Source: Collinsella sp. OM04-5
GTDB lineage: Bacteria > Actinomycetota > Coriobacteriia > Coriobacteriales > Coriobacteriaceae
Assembly (NCBI RefSeq): GCF_003439125.1
Contig: NZ_QSUU01000012.1
Span: 1-21,236, forward strand
DNA length: 21,236 nucleotides
Reading direction: 5' to 3'
Shown here: positions 6,554-14,900 of the stretch, piece by piece
How the letters are laid out: the number at the start of each line of letters is the position of its first letter
Position numbering within the stretch: the first letter of the stretch is position 1
Made by a program: the position numbers and the translations under genes
The notes under the pieces: generated by a model
What the model saw: the letters and a program-made list of their open reading frames with translations, nothing else
The model's database searches: none
Told to the model about the DNA's origin: nothing

Positions 6554-7276
6554 CTATTTCTCGTCCGACTTATCGGTCTTGGCCGGAGCCTCGAAGCGAT
6601 AGCCGACACCGTGGACGGTGTAGAGCCACTTGGGCTTCTTGGGATCATCGCCCAGCTTGGCGCGAAGGTTCTTCACGTGGCTATCGATGGTGCGCTCATA
6701 GCCCTCAAAGTCGTACCCAAGCACCTTCTCGACCAGCTCCATACGGTTGTAGACACGGCCGGGATGACGAGCAAGCGTGGTGAGCAGCTTGAACTCGGAA
6801 GCCGTCAGATCGACTTCCTTGCCCTCGACCAAAATCTTGTGGCCCGAGATATCGATGACCAGATCGCCGAAGTCGAGTACCTCGACGGCGGGCTCGTCGG
6901 CCTGGTGGGCACGACGGAACAGGGCGCGTACGCGGGCGACAAGCTCGCGCGGCGAGAACGGCTTAATCAGATAGTCGTCGGCGCCGAGCTCAAGACCGAT
7001 AATACGGTCCTCGATCTCGCCCTTGGCAGTCAGCATGATGATAGGGACATCCGAGGTATCGCGAATGGTGCGGCAAACGCGCTCGCCGGGGATCTTGGGG
7101 AGCATAAGGTCGAGCACGACCAGGTCAAACTGATGCTTCTCGAACTCCTCGATCGCGGACTGACCGTCGCCGACACCCACAACCCAGTAGCCTTCGCGCT
7201 CGAGATAGGCAGCGACGGCGTCACGGATTGCCTTCTCATCCTCGACCAGCAGAATCTTTTTTGCATCTGAAGCCAT
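6554..7276 (-). CDS. OmpR/PhoB-family response regulator
   Basis: A 240-residue two-domain regulator. The receiver domain has the acidic pocket (VEDE), phospho-acceptor Asp56 (VLDLMLP), Thr83 (MLTAKG) and Lys105 (LIKPFSP). The C-terminal winged-helix domain contains the typical VDLTASEFKLL, RTIDSHVKNLRAKLG and TVHGVGYRFE. It should bind DNA when phosphorylated by the kinase encoded just downstream, with which it forms an operon (11-base gap). A TTG 21 bases upstream would extend the frame, but GGGGGG seven bases before the ATG at 7276 supports that start. Target genes cannot be deduced from the window. Confidence 0.95.
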   Translation of the reverse strand: MASDAKKILLVEDEKAIRDAVAAYLEREGYWVVGVGDGQSAIEEFEKHQFDLVVLDLMLPKIPGERVCRTIRDTSDVPIIMLTAKGEIEDRIIGLELGADDYLIKPFSPRELVARVRALFRRAHQADEPAVEVLDFGDLVIDISGHKILVEGKEVDLTASEFKLLTTLARHPGRVYNRMELVEKVLGYDFEGYERTIDSHVKNLRAKLGDDPKKPKWLYTVHGVGYRFEAPAKTDKSDEK

Positions 7277-7331
7277 AACACGGCCCCCCTGTCTCAATCA
7301 GCTAAGAACAAGCCCATTTTAACGCACCTGA

Positions 7332-7370
7332 GCCCGCCGGATGCCACTATGACGCGGCAGCTCGGCGGGC
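7332..7370 (-). other. Long stem-loop between the lipoprotein gene and the response regulator
   Basis: GCCCGCCG (7332-7339) and CGGCGGGC (7363-7370) are perfectly complementary and enclose a second short TGCC/GGCA pairing. No T-run follows on either strand. It may be a weak terminator of the lipoprotein transcript or a leader structure of the two-component operon. I did not find a convincing promoter for the response regulator in the 7277-7429 gap. Confidence 0.4.
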
Positions 7371-7429
7371 GGTACTCACAATTACAACGCGCTTATTCCC
7401 CTGTTGGCGCCTTTTTAACCCCTCTAAGC

Positions 7430-8641
7430 TTAAAGAGAGAATAGGCGTGCGGTGACCGTCTCTGGTATACCCTGGCTGTTGCGCACCGTGGCGTACGTAA
7501 GGAATGAGTCCGATTTTCCCGCCGTAGCTGGATAATCGCCATATTCCAAAGCGCGGTCGGGCGACAGTAGCGAGCCATAGGTCTTGGCAGAAGTGTCGAT
7601 GAGAAAATGCGATGACTGTACCTTAACGAGATATTTATTCTTCTTGCCGGCAGCACATGCGAGCGGCTCGCGGGACAGGAAGAGGTACGGCCCTCCCTCA
7701 TTACCGATATACGTGCCCATGTTGCCCAGGCTGCCCACGCCACTATAGGTCGCCTCGATAGAAAACACGAAGGTATCGCCCATATATACGGCCTCGAAAG
7801 GCGAGACTGACGAGGGAAGGACTAGCTGGGCACGTTTGGTGTTGTTGTCATCGGTCAGATCGATTGCCGTTATGCCGTAGTAGACGCCCTCGTCGTTGCG
7901 GACACGCGGCGAGATGGTCAAAATGCCGTCGCTCACGCGCGGGGCCGACGCAAAGCGGCCCGTCGATTTCCAAATTGTCTCGGCCTTGGATTCATCAAGC
8001 GAGCGACGATAGCAAAACGAATCACTACTCGTTTTATTGCCGCCTGCCGAAGGCATTTTATACCAGATGGCTGATGACCCGAACGCCGTAAACAGCGGCG
8101 GATCGTAGTCCTTGCCACCTCGATCGAGCTCAACCACGTCGCCAGAGAGCGAAGCGCCCGACAGATTTTGAGCGTAGAGCTTCCACGATGAACTGGCAAA
8201 GTTCATCTCAACCCACGCAAACACGCCGTCGCCGGCACGGACATCGTAAAAAGCATATCCCGTGCCCTCGATAGGATTCTCAATTAATGTGGTAAGCGAG
8301 CCATCGCCCAGGTTGAGCACACCGAGTGTGTTGGCGTGCAGTGCCGATGCGGGCGCCATCATTGCCGCAGCATAGTCACCATCGCAGTAGTACAGCAACG
8401 TGCCCAGCGGCAGTGTCCACGATGCCGCCGGCTCAAGATCGATGTCAACTGCCTCGTACTCATCAGTAATCGAGACAATCTTCGAATCGTCCTTGATAAC
8501 CTGCGGCTCGCCAGCGGCATCATCACTGGTGCCTGTTTTTTTCGAACATCCGGCAAGCACCGTGGCAGCGCTCGCGGCAGCTCCACCGAGCACAAAGCCG
8601 CGGCGCGATATTCCGTTCTTGATGTGGTCGGCGATACCCAT
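7430..8641 (-). CDS. Tat-exported lipoprotein, unknown function
   Basis: A 403-residue protein. Its N-terminus has the twin-arginine motif SRRGFVLGG (residues 12-20), then a short hydrophobic segment and a lipobox LAGC with Cys32. It should therefore be folded before export and anchored to the outer face of the membrane. The mature part has repeated short beta-strand patterns (for example SWTLPLGTLLYYCDGDY, YAFYDVRAGDGVFAWVEM, AIWYKMPSAGG) reminiscent of a beta-propeller. I cannot assign blades or a function. The ATG shares one base with the stop codon of the upstream TSCPD gene (TAATG), so the two are almost certainly translated together. No active-site motif was recognised. Confidence 0.85.
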   Translation of the reverse strand: MGIADHIKNGISRRGFVLGGAAASAATVLAGCSKKTGTSDDAAGEPQVIKDDSKIVSITDEYEAVDIDLEPAASWTLPLGTLLYYCDGDYAAAMMAPASALHANTLGVLNLGDGSLTTLIENPIEGTGYAFYDVRAGDGVFAWVEMNFASSSWKLYAQNLSGASLSGDVVELDRGGKDYDPPLFTAFGSSAIWYKMPSAGGNKTSSDSFCYRRSLDESKAETIWKSTGRFASAPRVSDGILTISPRVRNDEGVYYGITAIDLTDDNNTKRAQLVLPSSVSPFEAVYMGDTFVFSIEATYSGVGSLGNMGTYIGNEGGPYLFLSREPLACAAGKKNKYLVKVQSSHFLIDTSAKTYGSLLSPDRALEYGDYPATAGKSDSFLTYATVRNSQGIPETVTARLFSL

Positions 8642-8904
8642 TAGGCGATCTCGGCGCGAGCGGCCTCGATAGCGCGCGAAAGCTGATCAGCGCAAGAGGT
8701 CTTCTTCATGCCGCAGGTATTGCCGGCAAGAACCTCGATCACACGGTCGGCAGGAGCGCCCTCGACCAGCTTGGAGATAGCCTTGAGATTGCCGTTGCAG
8801 CCACCGGTAAACTCGACGCCCACCACCTTGTTGCCGTCATCGGACAGGTCAAGGTGGATATTGCGAGCGCATACGCCCTGAGGCTTGTAATCAAAACTAA
8901 TCAT
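8641..8904 (-). CDS. TSCPD domain protein (TIGR03905-like)
   Basis: An 87-residue cytoplasmic protein. It has the TSCPD-type arrangement with four cysteines: Cys12 (GVCARN), Cys36 (FTGGCNGN), Cys64 (GNTCGMK) and Cys71 (KTSCADQL). The name-giving motif reads TSCAD rather than TSCPD here. Related domains are found at the C-terminus of class II ribonucleotide reductases, and the cysteines suggest metal or redox chemistry; the role of the free-standing form is not known. The ATG has a strong GAGGGG ribosome-binding site six bases upstream. The stop codon overlaps the Tat lipoprotein start. A GATAAT at 8940-8945 could be a -10 element, without a clear -35. Confidence 0.85.
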   Translation of the reverse strand: MISFDYKPQGVCARNIHLDLSDDGNKVVGVEFTGGCNGNLKAISKLVEGAPADRVIEVLAGNTCGMKKTSCADQLSRAIEAARAEIA

Positions 8905-9017
8905 TGCGTTCCCCTCTCGTAAAGCAATTTCAGACGTCTATTATCCCCGTCCGAACCGATAAAGTATCGCGGGCACCGATTCAACATTCCCCAATGCGCA
9001 AACCGGCGGCAGCAATA

Positions 9018-10817
9018 CTAGCAATCTGCTTCCCGAGCGTGGACTTTTCGTTTCTCTTGATACATGTTGTGGTCAGCGATGTGGTACATCTCGGTCAGTG
9101 TACATCCGGGTGTCTCTGCCGTCGCGACACCAAACGACGCACTGACTGTCAGCACCTCATCGCTCGCAGCAGCAAGGCTGAGGCGAAGATCTTGCACTAC
9201 TTCACATGCGGATTCGCGATCGGTGTGAGGGCAAATCAACAAGAACTCGTCGCCACCAATGCGCATAGGCACAAACTTCTCGCCTGCCGCCCGCCTCAAT
9301 ACAGACGCCGTACGCCGTAGCAGCTCATCGCCCATTTCGTGACCGTAGAGATCGTTGGTATGCTTGAGGAAATTGCAGTCCATCATGATCACACTCACGG
9401 GCAGGGACTCGTTCACCAGATCGTCGCCAAGGGACTCAAGGTAATTTCTATTGCGAAGTCCCGTCAGCTTGTCCTGGAAAGAGAGCTCCTCGGCGCGCTT
9501 TGTCATCGAGATGTTATGCGTCGCCACGACGACCGATTCCAGTCGACCCCGCTCATCGCGGCGCTGTGGAACAACCTGCAGCGAATACCACGTACCTCGG
9601 CAATCTCGCACCTCGGCATCCAAGTACGGCACGCCCTCCATACGATCCCGAAGTGTCTTTATATCTAAGAGCTCCATGACCGCCTCGCGACTTTCGGGAC
9701 TCACAATGTCTCGGCAAACCGTTGCAAAAAAGTCATATGCCTCGGCGTGCTCGGCAAATATCTTCGCCACCGATGGCGACATGTTAATTCCCTCGATCTC
9801 GAGCGTATCGAGATGCAGCAGGAAGGTCGACTCATATATGGAACTGATAGCATTGATGATGCCGAGTTGCTTGTCCTTTTCGGCCAAATTGCGACGATCG
9901 GCAATGTTGCGCGCCAACAGCACTACAACCCAAAACGCCAAGAGCACCAGCACGCCGGCAGCGATAAATGAAATCCTGCCCGACATGACCTCAGATTTGG
10001 GATAAAGCGCAAACAGGCGATAGTCCTCATACGCCGCACGCACGGCATACCAGGTACTTCCCCGATATTCGATACGTGTTAAGCCTTCGTCTTTCCAATC
10101 AATTCCGCTATCGGCAAGAAGCCGGGCAAGGGTTAGATCGACATTCGAATCGTTTGAGGAAACGATCTGCATATCGCGCATCACGAGCACCGTTGGGCTC
10201 TGATGGAATGTGTTGTTCACGAGCACGTCGGCGATCGTATACGAATAATCATCGGCGGGCTCGAGCGCAAGCGATCGATACCCCAGCGCTACGCCATCAC
10301 CGTACGGAACAACACTCACGGCAAAATCGACATCGCGACGCTCAACGACCGTCGAGTAGGACACCTTGGATCCTCGATACATCGATGCGACCGACGAACA
10401 GGCCAGCTCCTCTCGCCACAGCATCAGCGGATCGCGACCATCAATATCGTAATGAGCGGCCATATGGCCGTCGGCGTCCATGACCAACATTCCCGAAAGG
10501 TGCTCGGTATGGACGTACTCCTCGACGAGGTCATCGTTGACTTCAACGTGATCAGACGGCAAGAACGTCGAAAACGACTCGAGCACGGCATCCAAATTGT
10601 GCGTCGCTTCGGTTTTTCTTCCCTGTTCATATCGGTCATATTTTTCGCAGGCGTTTTTTAAAAACACCATGGTTTCCTGACCAAACCCAAGCGTTTTATC
10701 GAGACAGCGATGCGTGCCGACCATATACAGCAGACCCAACAGAACAGCGCTGACCACAACGCAGATAGCCGCGGTGACTAATGCCTTTCGGCGCAAGCGG
10801 CGCTCATCATTTGTCAT
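9018..10817 (-). CDS. Membrane diguanylate cyclase with extracytoplasmic sensor, PAS-like and GGDEF domains
   Basis: A 599-residue protein expected to make the second messenger c-di-GMP from GTP. Membrane segment 1 (about 12-34) and segment 2 (about 281-303) enclose a ~245-residue extracytoplasmic region that probably senses a ligand. A PAS-like module follows (about 320-435), ending in the typical THNISMTKRAEE linker, then a GGDEF domain. The GGDEF signature is intact (RIGGDEFLLI, 521-525), as is the metal-binding Asp480 (IMMDCNFLK). The RxxD product-inhibition site normally just before it is missing (GEKF in its place). The ATG has AAGGAG seven bases upstream and overlaps the stop of the solute-binding protein gene by four bases (ATGA), so the two form one operon. 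Confidence 0.93.
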   Translation of the reverse strand: MTNDERRLRRKALVTAAICVVVSAVLLGLLYMVGTHRCLDKTLGFGQETMVFLKNACEKYDRYEQGRKTEATHNLDAVLESFSTFLPSDHVEVNDDLVEEYVHTEHLSGMLVMDADGHMAAHYDIDGRDPLMLWREELACSSVASMYRGSKVSYSTVVERRDVDFAVSVVPYGDGVALGYRSLALEPADDYSYTIADVLVNNTFHQSPTVLVMRDMQIVSSNDSNVDLTLARLLADSGIDWKDEGLTRIEYRGSTWYAVRAAYEDYRLFALYPKSEVMSGRISFIAAGVLVLLAFWVVVLLARNIADRRNLAEKDKQLGIINAISSIYESTFLLHLDTLEIEGINMSPSVAKIFAEHAEAYDFFATVCRDIVSPESREAVMELLDIKTLRDRMEGVPYLDAEVRDCRGTWYSLQVVPQRRDERGRLESVVVATHNISMTKRAEELSFQDKLTGLRNRNYLESLGDDLVNESLPVSVIMMDCNFLKHTNDLYGHEMGDELLRRTASVLRRAAGEKFVPMRIGGDEFLLICPHTDRESACEVVQDLRLSLAAASDEVLTVSASFGVATAETPGCTLTEMYHIADHNMYQEKRKVHAREADC

Positions 10818-11686
10818 GATTCCGCTCCTTGCCCGTCCGTCGTCGCCCCTGCCTTGTACTTGCCCACAATGCGCTCAATCGTGCCATCTCGATCCATCTC
10901 GAACAGCACGGTATTGAGGTTTTTGACGTACTCCCCCTCATAGCCGTCCTTAAACGCGACGCCAAGGTCAACCGTCATAACGTTGTCAGCGAACACGCGG
11001 TAAAGGCCGGGATACTGGGCGACAAGTCGATCAAGCGGCTGAACGTCCGCCATCCAACAGTCGACATACCCTTTGGCGAGGGCGGCTTTGCAGAGCTCGG
11101 CAGAACCGTACGATTTGATTTGCACGTCCGGCGAGATTTCCAGATCCCCTGCGAGCAATCGGCGTTCGCTCACCGAGCCCGCAATCACCGCGATGGTCTT
11201 GCTTCCATCGAGATGCGCCAAGGACTTGATGCCGCTCGTTTTCTTGGCGGCAACCGAGACCGTCACGGTTAGATACGGCTCGGTCCAGTAATACTTATCC
11301 TCGCGATAACAGGGAGAATAATCACACCACAGGCAATCGATATCACCGTTTTTGAGCAGCCGGTCGCGATCGTTCCAGTCAATATCGACAAACTGTGGCT
11401 TGAGCCCCGCACGCTTGCAGGCCTCGCGGGCGATGTCGATATCGATACCGACGTAATCGCCCGTGGTATCGATATACACATAGGGGTCGTTATCCGTAAC
11501 GCCGATTTTGAGTACTGGGAGATCTTTGTCGGCTTCATTCGAGGAGGAAGAGCTGCTTCGAACGGTATACGTCAGGGCGACCACACAGGCAGCAACAAGG
11601 AGCATGAGCGTAAACGAGACAATGGTGACTCGCTTGATACGTCCGGGCACGCGCCTCCCTTCATCGAAACAGCAGTCGGATTTCAT
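10814..11686 (-). CDS. Membrane-anchored solute-binding protein, family 3 (amino-acid type)
   Basis: A 290-residue protein. After a hydrophobic segment (FTLMLLVAACVVALTYTV, either an anchor or a signal with lipobox VAAC) it has the family 3 periplasmic-binding fold: LKIGVTDNDPYVYID, then GDYVGIDIDIAREACKRAG, a DIDCLWCDYS segment and the C-terminal GTIERIVGKYKAG. Such proteins bind polar amino acids or similar ligands outside the membrane. No ABC permease or ATPase gene follows; the partner is a diguanylate cyclase, so a sensory role is more likely than transport. The start is uncertain. ATG 11686 has no ribosome-binding site, while GTG 11650 follows GGGAGG and gives a cleaner N-terminus. A TTG at 11749 lies in the terminator stem and is rejected. 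Confidence 0.88.
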   Translation of the reverse strand: MKSDCCFDEGRRVPGRIKRVTIVSFTLMLLVAACVVALTYTVRSSSSSSNEADKDLPVLKIGVTDNDPYVYIDTTGDYVGIDIDIAREACKRAGLKPQFVDIDWNDRDRLLKNGDIDCLWCDYSPCYREDKYYWTEPYLTVTVSVAAKKTSGIKSLAHLDGSKTIAVIAGSVSERRLLAGDLEISPDVQIKSYGSAELCKAALAKGYVDCWMADVQPLDRLVAQYPGLYRVFADNVMTVDLGVAFKDGYEGEYVKNLNTVLFEMDRDGTIERIVGKYKAGATTDGQGAES

Positions 11687-11712
11687 TTTATACCCGGGGC
11701 TGATGCGGCAAT

Positions 11713-11746
11713 AAAAAAAGCGCCTCGCCCAAGACGGGCAAGGCGC
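11713..11746 (-). terminator. Intrinsic terminator just upstream of the solute-binding protein gene
   Basis: On the minus strand GCGCCTTGCCC, GTCTT loop and GGGCGAGGCGC form an 11-bp stem with one T-G pair, followed by seven T. It lies only ~27 bases before the ATG at 11686. The preceding surface-protein gene already has its own terminator at 11922-11959, so this one must end a separate short transcript or act as an attenuator. Confidence 0.9.
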
Positions 11747-11921
11747 CAATGGTCCAAATGCAACCGCAAGCGGTCGAATTAGTTTAACCCTACTCGAAGC
11801 TCAACTGCTCCCGAATGCACCCCCGACCGCCGCCTCGTTCAGGCCGTTGGCGCCGACCGCGTATCTGGCGGTTTCCGACGCGCCGCACTGCACGCGACAC
11901 ACGGGCTGAAGTCTTTAACGG
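11747..11921 (-). ncRNA. Candidate structured leader or small RNA between two terminators
   Basis: This ~175-base segment has no convincing gene. It lies between the end of the surface-protein transcript and the terminator before the solute-binding protein gene. On the minus strand it can form several hairpins: ACCGC/GCGGT around CAGATAC near 11860-11876, GCCT/AGGC near 11830-11843, and ACCGC-TT-GCGGT near 11770-11781. GGCGCCAA (11854-11847) is exactly complementary to TTGGCGCC (11749-11742), which includes the terminator 5' arm; this would give an alternative fold. I could not match it to any riboswitch family I know. A stand-alone small RNA is the alternative. Confidence 0.4.
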
Positions 11922-11982
11922 AAAAGCCCCGTTAGTAAGACGAGTTACCAACAGGGCTTGGACTGAAAGGTCGCGCTTAAAC
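11922..11982 (-). terminator. Terminator of the Ig-like surface protein gene; copy A of a repeated element
   Basis: On the minus strand AAGCCCTGTTGGTAA and TTACTAACGGGGCTT pair over 15 positions with wobble pairs, followed by TTTT. The flank up to 11982 (GGACTGAAAGGTCGCGCTTAAAC on the plus strand, given in part) is also shared with copy B at 15534-15594. Both copies have the same orientation, one at each end of the surface-protein gene. Confidence 0.85.
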
Positions 11983-11994
11983 GAGAGGGGCGCC

Positions 11995-14900
11995 CTAACG
12001 CTCGAGACGTTTGCGCATAAGCGCGAAGGCAATCAACGAAGCGCCGGCAACGGCCATAATAAAGGCGACGGCAGGGGCCTGATCGCCCGTATTGGCGAGC
12101 GCACCCTTAGTAGTCTTAGTAGACTTTTTGGTCACCCTGGTCGTCGTCTGCTGACCAGGCTGGGACGGCGTCACGGGCTGCGTAGGCTGAGCCGGCTCCC
12201 CATTGGCCTCCTCGCCCGTCACCACGTACGTCGAGAAGTGGCTCGTGCGGAAGCAGAGGTAGTCCCCCTCGATCCACGTATCCATAGCCTGGGTGGAACC
12301 ATCCTCAGCAACGTAGAGCACCTTGAGATTGGTGAGCGCCTTCATGGCGGCAGTCATCTTGACACGGACGATGAAGGACATGCCTTCGTAGTCCTCGATA
12401 ACCTCGCCGTCCTTGAGAAGCTTGATATCGAGCTTATCGGCAACCTTGGTACTCCCCTGCTCAAGGCCGGAAATTGTAGCATTGGCGGCGTCGGTAAGAT
12501 TTGTCGGTTCCTCGACCACAAGAGAGATGCTGTTGTTCTGGGCAATGCCGGCAGCGGCATTGTTCTCGGCGCTTACGCTAACGTCCGTTCCGTCGCTACC
12601 TGCAACGCCCGCAATGGTCCTCGCCGCTACAGTAACGGTACAGGTCGTTGTTTTGTCACCACAGGTGGCGGTGATCGTGGCGGTACCGGCCTTAAGCGGC
12701 GTCACGACGCCGTCTTTGACCGTAGCGATCGACGAGTCGCTGGAGGCCCAGCTCACCGTCGTATCGTCTGCATCGACAGGACTCACCGTTGCGGAGAGCT
12801 TTACGGAGGCATCACCGACGGTAAAGGACAGGCTCGTCTTGTCGAGCTCGACTTTCTGGACGGGGTTGGTCACGGTCACCGAGACGGTTTGGGAGAGCGA
12901 TTCTGCAGTAATGACAAATGAGCCAGAACCGGTCTTGAGGGCGGTAACGGTGTAGGAGCCATCGCCGTTGTCGACAACCTCAAACGCCTTAGAAGCGCCC
13001 GTGTTATCCAGAGCAAGCTTGGTCTCGTCGACCTCGCCCGCAAGGGCTCCAACAAGAGAAATCTTCACGGTGCGCTCTTCGCCCTTCTTGAGGTTAAGAG
13101 CGGTCTGGTCGACCGTAAGGTTCGTTGCGGGGTTGGAAACAGTCACCGCGCAATCCTGAGAATAGGTGCCATCTTCGGTCGAAGCAGTGATGGTTGCGGC
13201 GCCCTTGGAAACAGACGTCACTTTGCCGGTTTGATCGACCGTAGCGACGCTGTCGTTACTGGACTTCCAGACAACCGTCTGGTCAGCCTCCGCGGGAACG
13301 ACCGTTGCCTTAAGCTGCTCGGTTGCAGCGCCCACAAGCGTGACCTTCTGCTTATCGAGTGTGATACCCGTTGCAGGTTGAATAACCGTCACCTTGCACG
13401 TGGCGCTATACTCGCCGTCCTCAGTGGTAACGGTGATCGTGGCAGCACCGGCCTTGACCGGGGTCACGACGCCGTCCGCAACCGTGGCGACCTCCGGGTC
13501 GCTCGAAGACCAGGACACATTCTTATTCGTTGCATTGTTGGGCTCAACCGTTGCGGTCAACGTCGAGGGCTCGCCGCCCACAGCAAGCTTAAGATTCGAC
13601 GCGCTGAGACTGACGCTCGAGATCCTTACTACCGGAGTGGTTACCGTAATTGTATCCGTGGTTGCAGAGACTCCATCAACTGTTGCCGTGATCGTGGCAT
13701 TACCGTCACCGACAGCGATAACAAGACCGTTGCCATCGACGGTAAGGACGTTCTCGTTAGAAGAGGACCAGACAACCTTACTGGCCTTATCGTCAGGGGA
13801 AACCTTTGCCTTCAACTGCTGAGTCGTGCCCTTGTCCATAGATGTTGAGTAACCATCCGTAATGGAGACCGTAGTTTTTGCAGGTTCCTCGCCCGGCTTG
13901 ACGACGTGAACGGTCATAGTGTCGCAGAGACGACCACCCAAGTACATTGAAACCGTTGCATCGCCGTAACTATGAGGCACTAAATACCCCAAGTAACTGC
14001 CACCATTAAACATCGGTCCTTTTACCTCGAGGACATCGGGATTATCTGAAGTGAAAGAATACTTTGCGCCGGCATAGGAGTCCATCAATTCCTCAGCGCT
14101 TTTGCTCAGCACGCCCTTTGGATATTCAAACCCCCTGTCACATTCCAGCCAAAGCCAATCTTTGGATATACTATCTGAACTGACCTCACAGGGAAATGTA
14201 TAATCGCTCGACACAAACTTAGCCTTCGAAAGGCTCACTTCCGCAGGGTCGACAACCTCTATCTCAAAGGGATGGTCATTGCCAAGGCCATCACGAGCAT
14301 GAGCCTTAACGGTGCCAGGCTTTATTGCCTTAAACGAGTTTTCACCATCGGTAAGCTCAACAACATCGCTGCTTTCTAGAGAATAGGTTACAGAGCTAAC
14401 GAGCGCATCCCAATGTGCACGCTGGCATGCCTTCAGTGCTTCATTTGGGGAAACGTTGAGAATGGCAGAAAGATAAGAGCTGTCCCCAACCAGCATCTTT
14501 TGTTTTTTGTTCCCACGCTCATTGAATCCAGGCTCCTGATTCTCGGTTACAACATCACATAGCTTCTTCGTCTCGGTCTCGCCGTTGCAATAGTCGACAA
14601 GAACCTTGGCCTCTTTTGCATCTTTCGCCAACGCCTCGAGTTGCAAAGAAGCGCTTAGCTCAGAAGTTCCATATGAATAATAATTCGAATTCACCCTTGC
14701 CTGAACTTTGGAATCCTTTGAGGGATCTTCCTTTATTTCAAAATATGTAGCCGCACGGGTCTCGTCCTTGGGGTGAACGTAAACTGTCCCCTCTAGCAAT
14801 GCATAGTGCGTGTTCCCGCATTTTTGCGGACAATCATCCGTGTAACCCAGCGTTGCAGTCGTTGTCGTCGCACCGGATTGGTCATAGGATACGAAACTCA

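Noticed and set aside
10814..11686. Solute-binding protein as part of an amino-acid ABC transporter operon
   Set aside because: No permease or ATP-binding gene lies on either side; the only partner gene is the diguanylate cyclase.
11687..11749. TTG start that would add 21 residues to the solute-binding protein
   Set aside because: The added codons are the terminator stem and its T-run, and no ribosome-binding site precedes the TTG.
11815..12921. 368-codon plus-strand frame over the 3' end of the surface-protein gene
   Set aside because: It runs through a terminator and antisense to Ig repeats and the sorting signal; its composition is typical of a shadow frame.
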